From: an uncultured Flaviramulus sp. | GTDB taxonomy: Bacteria > Bacteroidota > Bacteroidia > Flavobacteriales > Flavobacteriaceae | DNA length: 64,000 nucleotides | Direction of reading: 5' to 3' | Assembly: GCA_947495125.1 (NCBI GenBank) | Contig: CANLXL010000001.1 | Location: 434,001-498,000 of the forward strand | Position numbers and translations under genes: made by a program | In this document: in pieces, positions 1 through 7,913 of the stretch | How the letters are laid out: each line of letters starts with the position of its first letter | Position numbering within the stretch: the stretch's first letter is position 1 | The notes under the pieces: model-generated | The model's database searches: none | What the model was told of the DNA's origin: nothing | Seen by the model: only the letters and a program-made list of their open reading frames with translations

Positions 1-24
1 GCAGTTGGTAAAGTCCTAATTTAA
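1..24 (+). CDS. Possible 3' end of an upstream gene (partial)
   Basis: Frame 1 reads seven sense codons (AVGKVLI) and then TAA at 22-24. The stop lies 26 nt before the next start codon on the same strand, which would suit a co-transcribed upstream gene entering from the left. Seven codons are too few to identify a family, and an open frame this short can occur by chance. Confidence 0.25.
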   Translation, partial: AVGKVLI

Positions 25-50
25 ACAGTTCTTTGCGTTTTTTATAAATT

Positions 51-668
51 ATGAGTTTAGTAAGATTAAACATAAAAGGAATTTCCTACAGTCAAACGCA
101 AAATGGTGCTTATGCCTTAATACTCAATGAAGTTGATGGCGACCGTAAGCTACCTATTGTTATTGGTGCTTTTGAAGCACAATCTATTGCTATAGCATTA
201 GAAAAAGAAATAAGACCTCCAAGACCGTTAACCCACGATTTATTTAAAAATTTTGCCGATCGTTTTGATATTGTTGTAAAACAAGTGATCATTCATAAAT
301 TGGTTGACGGGGTATTTTTCTCCAGTTTAATTTGTGAACGTGACAAAATTGAAGAAATTATAGATGCCCGAACGAGTGACGCCATTGCTTTGGCTCTTCG
401 TTTTCAGGCACCCATTTTCACCTATAAGAACATCTTAGATAAGGCCGGTATTTACTTAAAAGTGAACCCTGAAAAAGAAGAAGATGAAGAGCTTCAGGAT
501 AGCATTTTGGTTGATGATCTGTTAGCTGATGAGTTAGAGCCCAATGCCCCTAAAGAAAACTACAAAAGCAAAACCCTTGAAGAACTTCATAGTTTACTGG
601 ATGAAGCGGTGGCCAATGAAGACTATGAAACAGCTGCTCATATTCGTGACGAAATTTCTAAACGGTAA
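51..668 (+). CDS. Bifunctional nuclease family protein (DUF151/BFN) with C-terminal UVR motif
   Basis: The 205-residue product has a DUF151/bifunctional-nuclease core over about residues 1-135, with the family pattern of a short N-terminal strand, LPIVIGAFEAQSIA, and the DARTSDAIALALR segment near residue 107. Proteins of this family are reported to have RNase/DNase activity. Residues about 170-205 (KTLEELHSLLDEAVANEDYE, then AAHIRDEI) form a UvrB/UvrC-type UVR helical hairpin, usually a protein-protein contact module. It is cytoplasmic, with no signal peptide. The ATG at 51 gives the normal family N-terminus. It lies 18 nt upstream of the nucleoside transporter and is probably co-transcribed with it. 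The BFN-UVR arrangement is common in Bacteroidetes. The physiological role is not shown by the sequence. Confidence 0.85.
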   Translation: MSLVRLNIKGISYSQTQNGAYALILNEVDGDRKLPIVIGAFEAQSIAIALEKEIRPPRPLTHDLFKNFADRFDIVVKQVIIHKLVDGVFFSSLICERDKIEEIIDARTSDAIALALRFQAPIFTYKNILDKAGIYLKVNPEKEEDEELQDSILVDDLLADELEPNAPKENYKSKTLEELHSLLDEAVANEDYETAAHIRDEISKR

Positions 669-686
669 CATTCCAACATTACTTAT

Positions 687-2216
687 ATGAAGCGCTTCTT
701 CCTGACTATTACTATTATTTTCTTTGGATTAAACCTTAGTATAGCACAGGATGTCGATCAAACCCAGGAAGTAGATTCAGTACACAATACAGCTGTTCAT
801 GAATCATCTGTGATTCAGTTACGGGATTCTTTAAATACCTATAGTGCTATTAATGAAACTTCCCTGTCTACGTTAACAACAGAAACTTCAGAAAAGAGCA
901 TAATACCAAGTCAGGGCTTTTCACTAAATGGCTTATGGAGGGGTGTTTTAGGGATGGTTTCACTTATTTTTATAGCCTTTCTATTTAGCCATAATAGAAA
1001 AGCTATTGATTGGAAAATAGTTGGTATTGGCTTAGCGTTTCAACTTATTATTGCCATTGGTGTTCTTAAAGTGAGTTTTGTGAAAATAACTTTTGAATGG
1101 ATAGGACAACGTTTTATTGATATTTTGGATTTCACAAGAGCTGGAAGTAAGTTCTTATTTGAAGGTTTGGTAGTAGATATGGATACTTTTGGATTTATTT
1201 TTGCCTTTCAGGTATTGCCTACTATTATTTTCTTTTCTGCTTTAACATCGGTTTTATTTTATTTGGGCATCATTCAAAAAGTTGTAAAAGCTTTTGGCTG
1301 GTTACTATCAAAATTACTTAAAATTTCAGGAGCAGAAAGTTTAAGTGTTGCGGGCAACATCTTTTTAGGGCAAACTGAAGCTCCACTTTTAATAAAGGCT
1401 TATTTAGAAAAAATGAATAAGTCTGAAATGCTCTTAGTGATGATCGGTGGTATGGCAACAGTTGCAGGAGCCGTTTTAGCTGCTTACATCGGTTTTCTTG
1501 GAGGGGACGATCCGGAATTAAGATTATTTTACGCTAAACATCTATTAGCCGCCTCTGTTATGGCCGCACCGGGAGCCATTGTCATATCTAAAATATTATA
1601 TCCTCAAACTGAAAATATTAATACCGATGTAAAAGTTTCACAAGAAAAAATTGGATCGAATTTTTTAGATGCCATTGCTAATGGAACGACCGAAGGTTTG
1701 AAATTAGCAGTAAATGTTGGTGCCATGCTTTTAGTGTTTGTGGCTTTTATTGCCATGTTCAACGGAATTTTAGGATGGATTGGAGACATAACAACCTTAA
1801 ATGGTTGGGTAGCAACTAATACTTCCTATGAAAGTTTATCTCTCGAACTTATTTTAGGCTATGTTTTCGCGCCCTTAATGTGGCTCATTGGTGTTGCCAA
1901 AGAGGATATGGCTTTAATGGGACAACTGCTTGGAATAAAATTAGCGGCTAGCGAATTTATTGGCTACATCCAACTTGCAGACTTAAAAAATGCTACGAAC
2001 AGTGTTCACCTTAGTTACGAAAAATCCATAATCATGGCCACCTACATGCTCTGTGGGTTTGCCAATTTCGCCTCCATAGGTATTCAAATTGGTGGTATCG
2101 GTTCTCTGGCTCCGGGGCAACGTAAAACCTTATCCAAGTTTGGAATGAAAGCGCTACTTGGCGGTACGATCGCATCGTTAATATCTGCTACCATTGCCGG
2201 AATGATTATTGGGTAA
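687..2216 (+). CDS. NupC-type concentrative nucleoside transporter
   Basis: This is an inner-membrane cation/nucleoside symporter of the CNT family (509 aa). The CNT signature is visible as AESLSVAGNIFLGQTEAPLL near residues 218-237, followed by the gate and core helices, and MLCGFANFASIGIQIGGIGS near the C-terminus. Many hydrophobic helices cover residues about 85-505. The N-terminus is longer than in Escherichia coli NupC: residues 1-20 look like a signal peptide (ending SIAQ), followed by about 65 polar residues before the first transporter helix, so this family version probably has a periplasmic N-terminal extension. It follows the DUF151 gene by 18 nt and precedes thyA, so the context is nucleoside salvage and dTMP supply. 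Substrate specificity cannot be read directly. Confidence 0.88.
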   Translation: MKRFFLTITIIFFGLNLSIAQDVDQTQEVDSVHNTAVHESSVIQLRDSLNTYSAINETSLSTLTTETSEKSIIPSQGFSLNGLWRGVLGMVSLIFIAFLFSHNRKAIDWKIVGIGLAFQLIIAIGVLKVSFVKITFEWIGQRFIDILDFTRAGSKFLFEGLVVDMDTFGFIFAFQVLPTIIFFSALTSVLFYLGIIQKVVKAFGWLLSKLLKISGAESLSVAGNIFLGQTEAPLLIKAYLEKMNKSEMLLVMIGGMATVAGAVLAAYIGFLGGDDPELRLFYAKHLLAASVMAAPGAIVISKILYPQTENINTDVKVSQEKIGSNFLDAIANGTTEGLKLAVNVGAMLLVFVAFIAMFNGILGWIGDITTLNGWVATNTSYESLSLELILGYVFAPLMWLIGVAKEDMALMGQLLGIKLAASEFIGYIQLADLKNATNSVHLSYEKSIIMATYMLCGFANFASIGIQIGGIGSLAPGQRKTLSKFGMKALLGGTIASLISATIAGMIIG

Positions 2217-2364
2217 GCCCTATGATTCTTCAGTATTTCTCTTAGAAAAGCATCAATAATTATGGTTAATAACTTTTTATATTATTCTGTGTATCACTAG
2301 ACCCTATTTATCGCTTTTTTTTATTTTTAACTTCAGGAAAAACATACGTTTAATTTAAAAAGAT

Positions 2365-2380
2365 CCCCACCTTCGTGGGG
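2365..2380 (+). promoter_or_regulatory. GC-rich hairpin just upstream of thyA
   Basis: CCCCAC and GTGGGG form a perfect 6-bp stem with a CTTC tetraloop, ending 6 nt before the thyA ATG at 2387. It is strikingly GC-rich in an AT-rich intergenic region and is not followed by a U-run, so it is not a classical terminator. It could modulate thyA translation, stabilise the 5' end, or be a small palindromic repeat unit. An in-frame GTG at 2375 lies inside the stem and is unlikely to be the start. Confidence 0.5.
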
Positions 2381-2386
2381 AATGTT

Positions 2387-3211
2387 ATGAAGCAATATCA
2401 CGACCTCGTAAAGCACGTTTTAGAACATGGTAATGAAAAAGGAGACCGTACAGGCACAGGAACAAAAAGTGTTTTTGGACACCAAATGCGTTTCGATTTA
2501 AGCGAAGGGTTTCCTATGGTCACGACCAAAAAGCTGCACTTAAAATCTATTGTTTATGAACTGCTCTGGTTTTTAAAAGGCGACACTAATATCAATTACC
2601 TCACTGAAAACGGTGTACGTATCTGGAACGAATGGGCTGACGACAATGGTGATTTGGGACCTGTTTACGGACATCAATGGCGTAACTGGAATAGTGATGA
2701 GATCGATCAGATTAAAGAGGTTGTCGACACTTTAAAAAACAATCCGAACAGTAGACGTATGCTGGTTTCGGCATGGAATCCTTCAGTGTTACCGGACACT
2801 TCAAAATCTTTTGATGAAAACGTGGCTAATGGTAAAGTAGCGCTACCTCCTTGCCATGCTTTTTTTCAGTTTTATGTGGCTAATGGCCGGTTATCTTGTC
2901 AGCTCTACCAGCGTAGTGCCGATATCTTTTTAGGCGTCCCATTTAACATCGCTTCGTACGCTTTATTTACCATGATGATGGCTCAGGTTTGCGGTTATGA
3001 AGCCGGAGAGTTTATTCATACGTTTGGTGACGCTCATATTTACAGTAATCATTACGAGCAGTTAGAATTACAATTATCAAGGACACCAAGACCACTCCCA
3101 AAGATGATCTTAAACCCGGATATTAAAGACATTTTTGATTTCGATTTTGAGGACTTCACTTTAGTAGACTATAACCCACACCCCCATATAAAAGGTACTG
3201 TTGCTGTATAA
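2387..3211 (+). CDS. thyA: Thymidylate synthase
   Basis: It converts dUMP and 5,10-methylene-tetrahydrofolate to dTMP and dihydrofolate in the cytosol. The 274-aa product follows E. coli ThyA closely: [16 protein letters not shown] near residue 21, WDEWAD-like [20 protein letters not shown], the catalytic cysteine C156 in [31 protein letters not shown], and DPHPxIK-like [12 protein letters not shown] at the C-terminus. A short insertion (about ten residues) precedes the active-site loop. I chose ATG 2387 because it gives the canonical MKQYHDL N-terminus; the in-frame GTG at 2375 would add four residues and sits in a hairpin. Its partner enzyme dihydrofolate reductase is encoded 3.8 kb downstream on the same strand. 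Confidence 0.96.
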   Translation: MKQYHDLVKHVLEHGNEKGDRTGTGTKSVFGHQMRFDLSEGFPMVTTKKLHLKSIVYELLWFLKGDTNINYLTENGVRIWNEWADDNGDLGPVYGHQWRNWNSDEIDQIKEVVDTLKNNPNSRRMLVSAWNPSVLPDTSKSFDENVANGKVALPPCHAFFQFYVANGRLSCQLYQRSADIFLGVPFNIASYALFTMMMAQVCGYEAGEFIHTFGDAHIYSNHYEQLELQLSRTPRPLPKMILNPDIKDIFDFDFEDFTLVDYNPHPHIKGTVAV

Positions 3212-3543
3212 ATACATTTTTGGTTTTATTAGAAAAGCACCTTGTTAATTAGGATGTGCCTTTTGCTGTTTGTACAATTATCCTTTTATAGACATCACAT
3301 AAATTCATGGTTATGAAATTGGTAAATTTATTCCTATCTTTGGTTATACTCATAGTACATAGTAATCCTTATGAGTAATTGGCGTTCTGGTTGTCAAGAG
3401 ACTGAGATCACGGTTAAAAATAGTTTTAAATCCCAAAGTTAAAGTATTTTTAATGTCATTTTTTGATCATTGCGCTTTAGTAAATTATAATTGACATCCA
3501 TGGGCAACGGATACCGTTACCATTTAATTTTAAATACATTTTT
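3212..3543. other. Intergenic region with no clear gene
   Basis: These 332 nt carry no convincing gene. A weak hairpin (GCAC at about 3237 with GTGC at about 3256) followed by CTTTT may end the thyA transcript. TATCTTTG at 3335-3342 matches the Bacteroidetes -7 consensus TAnnTTTG and could start transcription of the downstream exported protein with a leader of about 190 nt, but no -33 TTG is correctly spaced. A 22-codon ATG frame at 3313-3378 has no support as a gene. Confidence 0.4.
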
Positions 3544-6324
3544 ATGAAAAAATCATTACTGTTCGCGCTCTCTGTTTTCTTAATTTTAATGGGGCTTGTA
3601 CTCTTTAAAAACTACAATGCTCCTACTCAGGAAGTTGTAAAAATTGAAAGAAGAGTCATTAATCCCACTCAAAAAGGCAAGAAAAAAACCCCGGAAGAAC
3701 GTGCTTTATACAATGAAGCTCGTGATTTATATGAATTCTATAGACAAGTAAATCCAAATACCGGAGTCATTTCTAAAGATGACAAAGCCCTTGAGTTTAA
3801 AAACTCTAAGAAAACCGTTTTAAGAAAAAATAATAGCTTTGCAAAAGTTCCACAGACCTCATATGCCAGCAGAGGACCAGACAATTTAGGTGGAAGAACC
3901 CGAGCGTTGGTTGTTGACAGAAGTGATAATACCGGAAATACCATTATTGCCGGTGGTGTTAGTGGCGGTGTGTATAGAACAACCAATGGCGGTACAAGCT
4001 GGACGAAAGTTTCGGCTAATGATGAAATTCATAGTGTAACGGCCATCGTACAAGATCCAAGATCCGGATTTGAAGACACTTGGTATTATGGTACGGGTGA
4101 AGCTAGAGGAAATTCGGCATCTACATCATCCAACGGTACACTTGAGGCGTTTTATTTAGGGCAAGGCATATGGCAATCTACAAATGGTGGCGTAACCTGG
4201 ACTCAAATGCCCTCAACGGCGTCTACACAGGAAAGTTTTGATTCTCGATTTGATACTGTGACCAGCCTGGCCGTTCATCCTATTTCGGGCGAGCTGTATG
4301 CGGCAATTGCCGGTAGAGTTAGCAGATTTAATGGTACAAGCTGGGTATCTGAAGTCACAAACCCCGGTGGATATAGCACCAGTTTTGTAACAGATGTCGC
4401 TATCACTTCGAGTGGTAGGGTCTATGCCGCGTTTTCCGGAAACCAAGATCCTCTTACTGAAGGGGTTTGGACCTCTTCGACGGGAAATTCGACAACAGGT
4501 GCCTGGTCCAGAATTAACGCTTTAGATTTCACTCCTGAAGGAAGAGTTGTTTTGGCTCTCGCTCCCTCAGATCAAGATTTATTATATGTGCTGTTTTATA
4601 ATGGCACGAATTCAGACTGTACTGGAACACCTGCTCCCGAAGCTGAACTATGGCGTTGGGACCAGGGCACAACGACCTTTACAGATTATTCCAGTAAGCT
4701 TCCTGATGAATCGGGCTGTTCTGATGGTAATGACCCTTTTGCCGTTCAAAGTGGTTATGATTTGGTAGTTAGTGTAAAACCAGATGATGAAGATTTTGTA
4801 GTGATAGGTGGTACCAACGCCTATAAAATGGAAGACATAACAGCTGCAGGCTCTTTTTCTCGTATTGGAGGTTATGCTTCAGCTTCCGGTTATGCCCAAT
4901 ATGCTAATCATCATCCCGACATCCATGCCTTAGTTTTTAGTCCGTTTAACAGTAGTGTGCTTTTCTCTGGTACCGATGGCGGGGTGCACCGAACATCAGA
5001 TATTACGGCCGGTACGGTAGCCTGGACCTCTCTTAACAACGACTATCAGACTTTTCAATTTTACCATGTGAATATAGACCCCACTTCGGGCTCTGATTTT
5101 GTTATCGGCGGTGCTCAGGATAATGGGACAACTATTGGAGGCACTTCCGTGGGGCAACCAGATACGACGACTCATGATGATGTACTAAGTGGTGATGGTG
5201 TAGCTGTAGCCATACCGAATTACGACCCCACCATATGTGTAATCTCACTCATTGCAGGAACACAAAATGGCTCTCTGTGGCGGTATTGCACAACCTTCCC
5301 GGCAACAAATCCTTATACCCAAATAACGCCTCGTATTTCTACAGGTCCTGATGTACTATATCCGAGTCAATTTGTAACTTATTTCCATAATGACCCGGAT
5401 AATACCAATGCGATTTACTATGCCTCTGAGAACAAATTATTAAGAACGGTAGATGGTGCCAATGTTACGCAGGATACCTGGACCGATGTCGGTAATATTA
5501 GTGGAAGTGAATTTATTCAAACGATGTCCACCACAAGAGGGACTTATAGTGCGGCTTCAAGTTATCTGCTTATTGGTGGTGATCGTGGTCGTATTTTACG
5601 CTTAAACGATCCACAGAATGTTACCGATCTAACGACTATGGTAGATATCACACCCAGTGGTGCGTCTACCGTATTTCCTTCAATTGTTTCTGGTTTGGCC
5701 ATTCATCCCACAAATAACGACATTGTACTTGCCACCTATTCAAACTACGGTACTAGTAGTATATTTTTAAGCACCAATGCGACCTCCGGGTCTCCTACCT
5801 GGACCTTAGTAGAACGTAACTTATCGGCACACTCTATTAGATCAGCCGCTGTTACCGAGGTTGCCGGGCAAATTGTTTATTTTGTAGGGACCGCCAGAGG
5901 TTTATATAGTTCGGAAGACCCAACCACAACAGACTGGACCAGAGAAGCTCCAACAGAAATAGGATATGCCTTAGTCAGTTCATTGTCGTATAGACCGGCT
6001 GATAACCATTTATTAATAGGGACTCATGGAAACGGTATGTATGAAACCACGATTACCGATGTGCTTAGTACAGAGGATGTTAACAACATCAGTAAGGAAA
6101 TAACACTTTTCCCTAATCCGGCAGAAAAGGATATCAATTTAAAACACCCTTTTGGGTCCGGAAAGACCTTACCATTTAGCATCATAAACCTTTCGGGGCA
6201 AGTCGTAATGAGTGGAACATCTTCAGATGATACTATTGATGTTTCCAATTTAAGATCCGGAATGTATTTTGTTCAAATAAATATAGACAGTAAAACAGGT
6301 ACTAAAAAATTCATCAAAAGATAA
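3544..6324 (+). CDS. T9SS-exported sialidase/VPS10-like beta-propeller protein
   Basis: The 926-aa secreted protein has an N-terminal hydrophobic signal/anchor (residues 1-22). The body carries repeated Asp-box/BNR-like strands such as TTNGGTSWTKVS near residue 147, STNGGVTWTQMP near 211, SGTDGGVHRTSD near 477 and GTHGNGMYETT near 828, typical of VPS10/sortilin and sialidase-like multi-blade propellers. The last 80 residues form a type A T9SS sorting domain: LFPNPAEKDINLK, then GMYFVQINIDSKTGTKKFIK. It is therefore expected to cross the outer membrane through the type IX system and be released or anchored at the surface. There are no clear catalytic residues, so ligand binding or adhesion is as likely as hydrolysis. 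It is a monocistronic gene with a terminator directly behind it. Confidence 0.85.
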   Translation: MKKSLLFALSVFLILMGLVLFKNYNAPTQEVVKIERRVINPTQKGKKKTPEERALYNEARDLYEFYRQVNPNTGVISKDDKALEFKNSKKTVLRKNNSFAKVPQTSYASRGPDNLGGRTRALVVDRSDNTGNTIIAGGVSGGVYRTTNGGTSWTKVSANDEIHSVTAIVQDPRSGFEDTWYYGTGEARGNSASTSSNGTLEAFYLGQGIWQSTNGGVTWTQMPSTASTQESFDSRFDTVTSLAVHPISGELYAAIAGRVSRFNGTSWVSEVTNPGGYSTSFVTDVAITSSGRVYAAFSGNQDPLTEGVWTSSTGNSTTGAWSRINALDFTPEGRVVLALAPSDQDLLYVLFYNGTNSDCTGTPAPEAELWRWDQGTTTFTDYSSKLPDESGCSDGNDPFAVQSGYDLVVSVKPDDEDFVVIGGTNAYKMEDITAAGSFSRIGGYASASGYAQYANHHPDIHALVFSPFNSSVLFSGTDGGVHRTSDITAGTVAWTSLNNDYQTFQFYHVNIDPTSGSDFVIGGAQDNGTTIGGTSVGQPDTTTHDDVLSGDGVAVAIPNYDPTICVISLIAGTQNGSLWRYCTTFPATNPYTQITPRISTGPDVLYPSQFVTYFHNDPDNTNAIYYASENKLLRTVDGANVTQDTWTDVGNISGSEFIQTMSTTRGTYSAASSYLLIGGDRGRILRLNDPQNVTDLTTMVDITPSGASTVFPSIVSGLAIHPTNNDIVLATYSNYGTSSIFLSTNATSGSPTWTLVERNLSAHSIRSAAVTEVAGQIVYFVGTARGLYSSEDPTTTDWTREAPTEIGYALVSSLSYRPADNHLLIGTHGNGMYETTITDVLSTEDVNNISKEITLFPNPAEKDINLKHPFGSGKTLPFSIINLSGQVVMSGTSSDDTIDVSNLRSGMYFVQINIDSKTGTKKFIKR

Positions 6325-6344
6325 AGTAAGAAGAACAATCATAA

Positions 6345-6378
6345 AAAAAGCGCTTTCAGATTACTGAAAGCGCTTTTT
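6345..6378. terminator. Bidirectional rho-independent terminator
   Basis: GCGCTTTCAG (6350-6359) pairs perfectly with CTGAAAGCGC (6364-6373) around an ATTA loop, flanked by A5 and T5. The symmetric A/T flanks allow use on both strands, and it lies between the convergent propeller gene (ends 6324) and CBM48-like gene (ends 6399). Confidence 0.9.
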
Positions 6379-6398
6379 AAGTTTAATTTTGAATTTAA

Positions 6399-6695
6399 CT
6401 AAAGATTTAATACTCCATTTTCCGCCGATGCATAATCACTCCAAGCATAAGCATCAGCTGCATCGTCGTTAATATAATTCCCATCGACAACATATCTAAA
6501 CTCATAAGAGTTGTCTTTTTCTAAATCTACAGTACCTTTAAATGTACCGTTTTTCAATTTTTTAAGCGTTGTAGATTTAGTATCCCATGCATTAAAAGTG
6601 CCTACTACTGTTACTTCATTCGCATCTTTAGCTGGTACGGAAAAAGTGACTTTACATACGGGTTTTGTTTTTAAATATTGTTTTGAAATAGCCAT
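6399..6695 (-). CDS. Small CBM48 / isoamylase early-set (glycogen-binding) domain protein
   Basis: The 98-aa protein is a single E-set/CBM48 domain like the glycogen-binding domain of AMPK-beta. Visible marks are VTFSVPAKDANEVTVVGTFN with the following AWD (residues about 16-38), LKKLKNGTFKGTVDLE, and YEFRYVVDGNYINDDAADAY. There is no catalytic module and no signal peptide, so it is a free-standing cytoplasmic sugar-binding domain, a form frequent in Bacteroidetes. The likely ligand is glycogen or another alpha-glucan (family knowledge), but the role is unknown. A consensus -7 element lies 32 nt upstream on the same strand, so it has its own promoter. It shares an intergenic region containing a LacI-type palindrome with the divergent DHFR gene. 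Confidence 0.82.
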   Translation of the reverse strand: MAISKQYLKTKPVCKVTFSVPAKDANEVTVVGTFNAWDTKSTTLKKLKNGTFKGTVDLEKDNSYEFRYVVDGNYINDDAADAYAWSDYASAENGVLNL

Positions 6696-6726
6696 AATTT
6701 TAATTTTAAAGTGTTGTTTTATGGGG

Positions 6727-6734
6727 CAAATTTA
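6727..6734 (-). promoter_or_regulatory. -7 promoter element of the CBM48-like gene
   Basis: On the minus strand this reads TAAATTTG, an exact match to the Bacteroidetes -7 consensus TAnnTTTG, followed by GC. It ends 31 nt upstream of the ATG at 6695, giving a predicted leader of about 25 nt. I see no clean TTG at the expected -33 distance. Confidence 0.55.
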
Positions 6735-6899
6735 TAAAACTCCATATCACATCTTACTATAAATTATCCTTAACACTAAAGAATTATCAATTTGATATCT
6801 ATCGCTTTACATTTATTTAAACTACACAATATATTCACAGTAAATTTATGAGATTGGTAATTCAAAAATCTGGTTTCCACCTGATTTTCAGAGGTTTTG

Positions 6900-6919
6900 A
6901 AACGAAAACGTTTTCGTTT
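6900..6919. promoter_or_regulatory. 20-bp perfect palindrome, LacI-family-like operator
   Basis: AAACGAAAAC followed by its exact reverse complement (centre 6909/6910, core CGAAAACGTTTTCG). A central CG with A/T-rich symmetric arms is the form of LacI/PurR/CcpA-family operators. It lies 67 bp upstream of the 2TM-DHFR start and 204 bp upstream of the CBM48-like gene on the other strand. No LacI-family gene is present in the window. Confidence 0.5.
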
Positions 6920-6986
6920 GCCTAACCCTTAATTAAGCTTAATAATTCACTAAAAAGTTTTAACTTTACCGGAATTAAATCGTGTT

Positions 6987-7901
6987 ATGTTCGGAAAGAA
7001 AAAAGAGATTCCACAAATAGATCCAGCGCAATTGGAACTTATCCAAAATGCTCAAAACCGTATCAAACAGAAAAAGCGTTTATACATTCATTTTGTGCTT
7101 TTTTTAATTGGGGCCTTGTTTTTAATTCTCGCTAACACCGTGCTTGGTATTGGTGAACATTTTAAGCTTTTCGATATCAATTGGTTTGTATTTGCTATCC
7201 TCTTGTGGTTGTTCTTTTTTATTTATCATGCATTCAATGTATTCATAACCCATAAATTTATGGGTAAAGCCTGGGAACAGAAACAATTGAGTACATTAGT
7301 TGAACTTCAGCAGCGCCGCATAGAAAAGCTGAAAACCAATTTAAAGAAGGAAGCTTCTCATATCGCACAAAGTGACCTTTATAATGAGTCGTTAATTGAA
7401 AACGAAAATAAATCGGTAGTTACAATCATTGTTGCTGCAGCTCAGAACGATGCCATTGGTAAAGGCAATAAGTTGATCTGGCATTTAAGCGACGACTTAA
7501 AACGTTTTAAAAGTTTAACCAATGGCCACCATATTATTATGGGACGTAAAACCTTTGAAAGCTTTCCTAAACCATTACCGAACAGAACGCATATTGTGAT
7601 TACACGTCAATCTGACTACCCGGTTCCTGAAGGCGTTATCGTCGTGAACACTTTAGAAGACGCACTGGATGCTGCAAAGACCGACACGCAACCCTTTATT
7701 ATAGGAGGCGGTGAAATCTATAGACAATCCCTGGATATCGCCGATAAAATTGAACTAACACGTGTGCATGAAGATTTTGAAGCAGACACCTTCTTTCCTA
7801 AGATCGACCTGTCTATTTGGAAAGAAACGGCCAATACTTTTCATACTAAAGACGAAAATCATAAACATGAGTTTTCATTTTTGACCTATGAAAGGAAATG
7901 A
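6987..7901 (+). CDS. 2TM-domain / dihydrofolate reductase fusion
   Basis: It reduces dihydrofolate to tetrahydrofolate with NADPH. Residues about 140-304 are a complete DHFR: VVTIIVAAAQNDAIGKGNKL, then WHLSDDLKRFKSLT, the MGRKTFES motif, VITRQ, and IIGGGEIYRQSL before TRVHEDFEADTFFP. Residues about 20-115 are a 2TM domain with two hydrophobic helices (about 31-51 and 66-88) ending in a basic linker. There is no in-frame ATG between the 2TM part and the DHFR core that could give a free enzyme, so the reductase should be membrane-tethered, facing the cytosol. In related flavobacteria 2TM proteins and DHFR are, as I recall, usually separate neighbouring genes. It ends 12 nt from the convergent MocR gene. 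A TAACTTTA box at 6961-6968 is a near-consensus -7 element. Confidence 0.88.
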   Translation: MFGKKKEIPQIDPAQLELIQNAQNRIKQKKRLYIHFVLFLIGALFLILANTVLGIGEHFKLFDINWFVFAILLWLFFFIYHAFNVFITHKFMGKAWEQKQLSTLVELQQRRIEKLKTNLKKEASHIAQSDLYNESLIENENKSVVTIIVAAAQNDAIGKGNKLIWHLSDDLKRFKSLTNGHHIIMGRKTFESFPKPLPNRTHIVITRQSDYPVPEGVIVVNTLEDALDAAKTDTQPFIIGGGEIYRQSLDIADKIELTRVHEDFEADTFFPKIDLSIWKETANTFHTKDENHKHEFSFLTYERK

Positions 7902-7913
7902 TGCTCTTGTAGC

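Noticed and set aside
3313-3378. 22-codon frame with a hydrophobic start (MKLVNLFLSLVILIV)
   Set aside because: It resembles a signal peptide but stops at once, overlaps a possible -7 box and has no supporting context.
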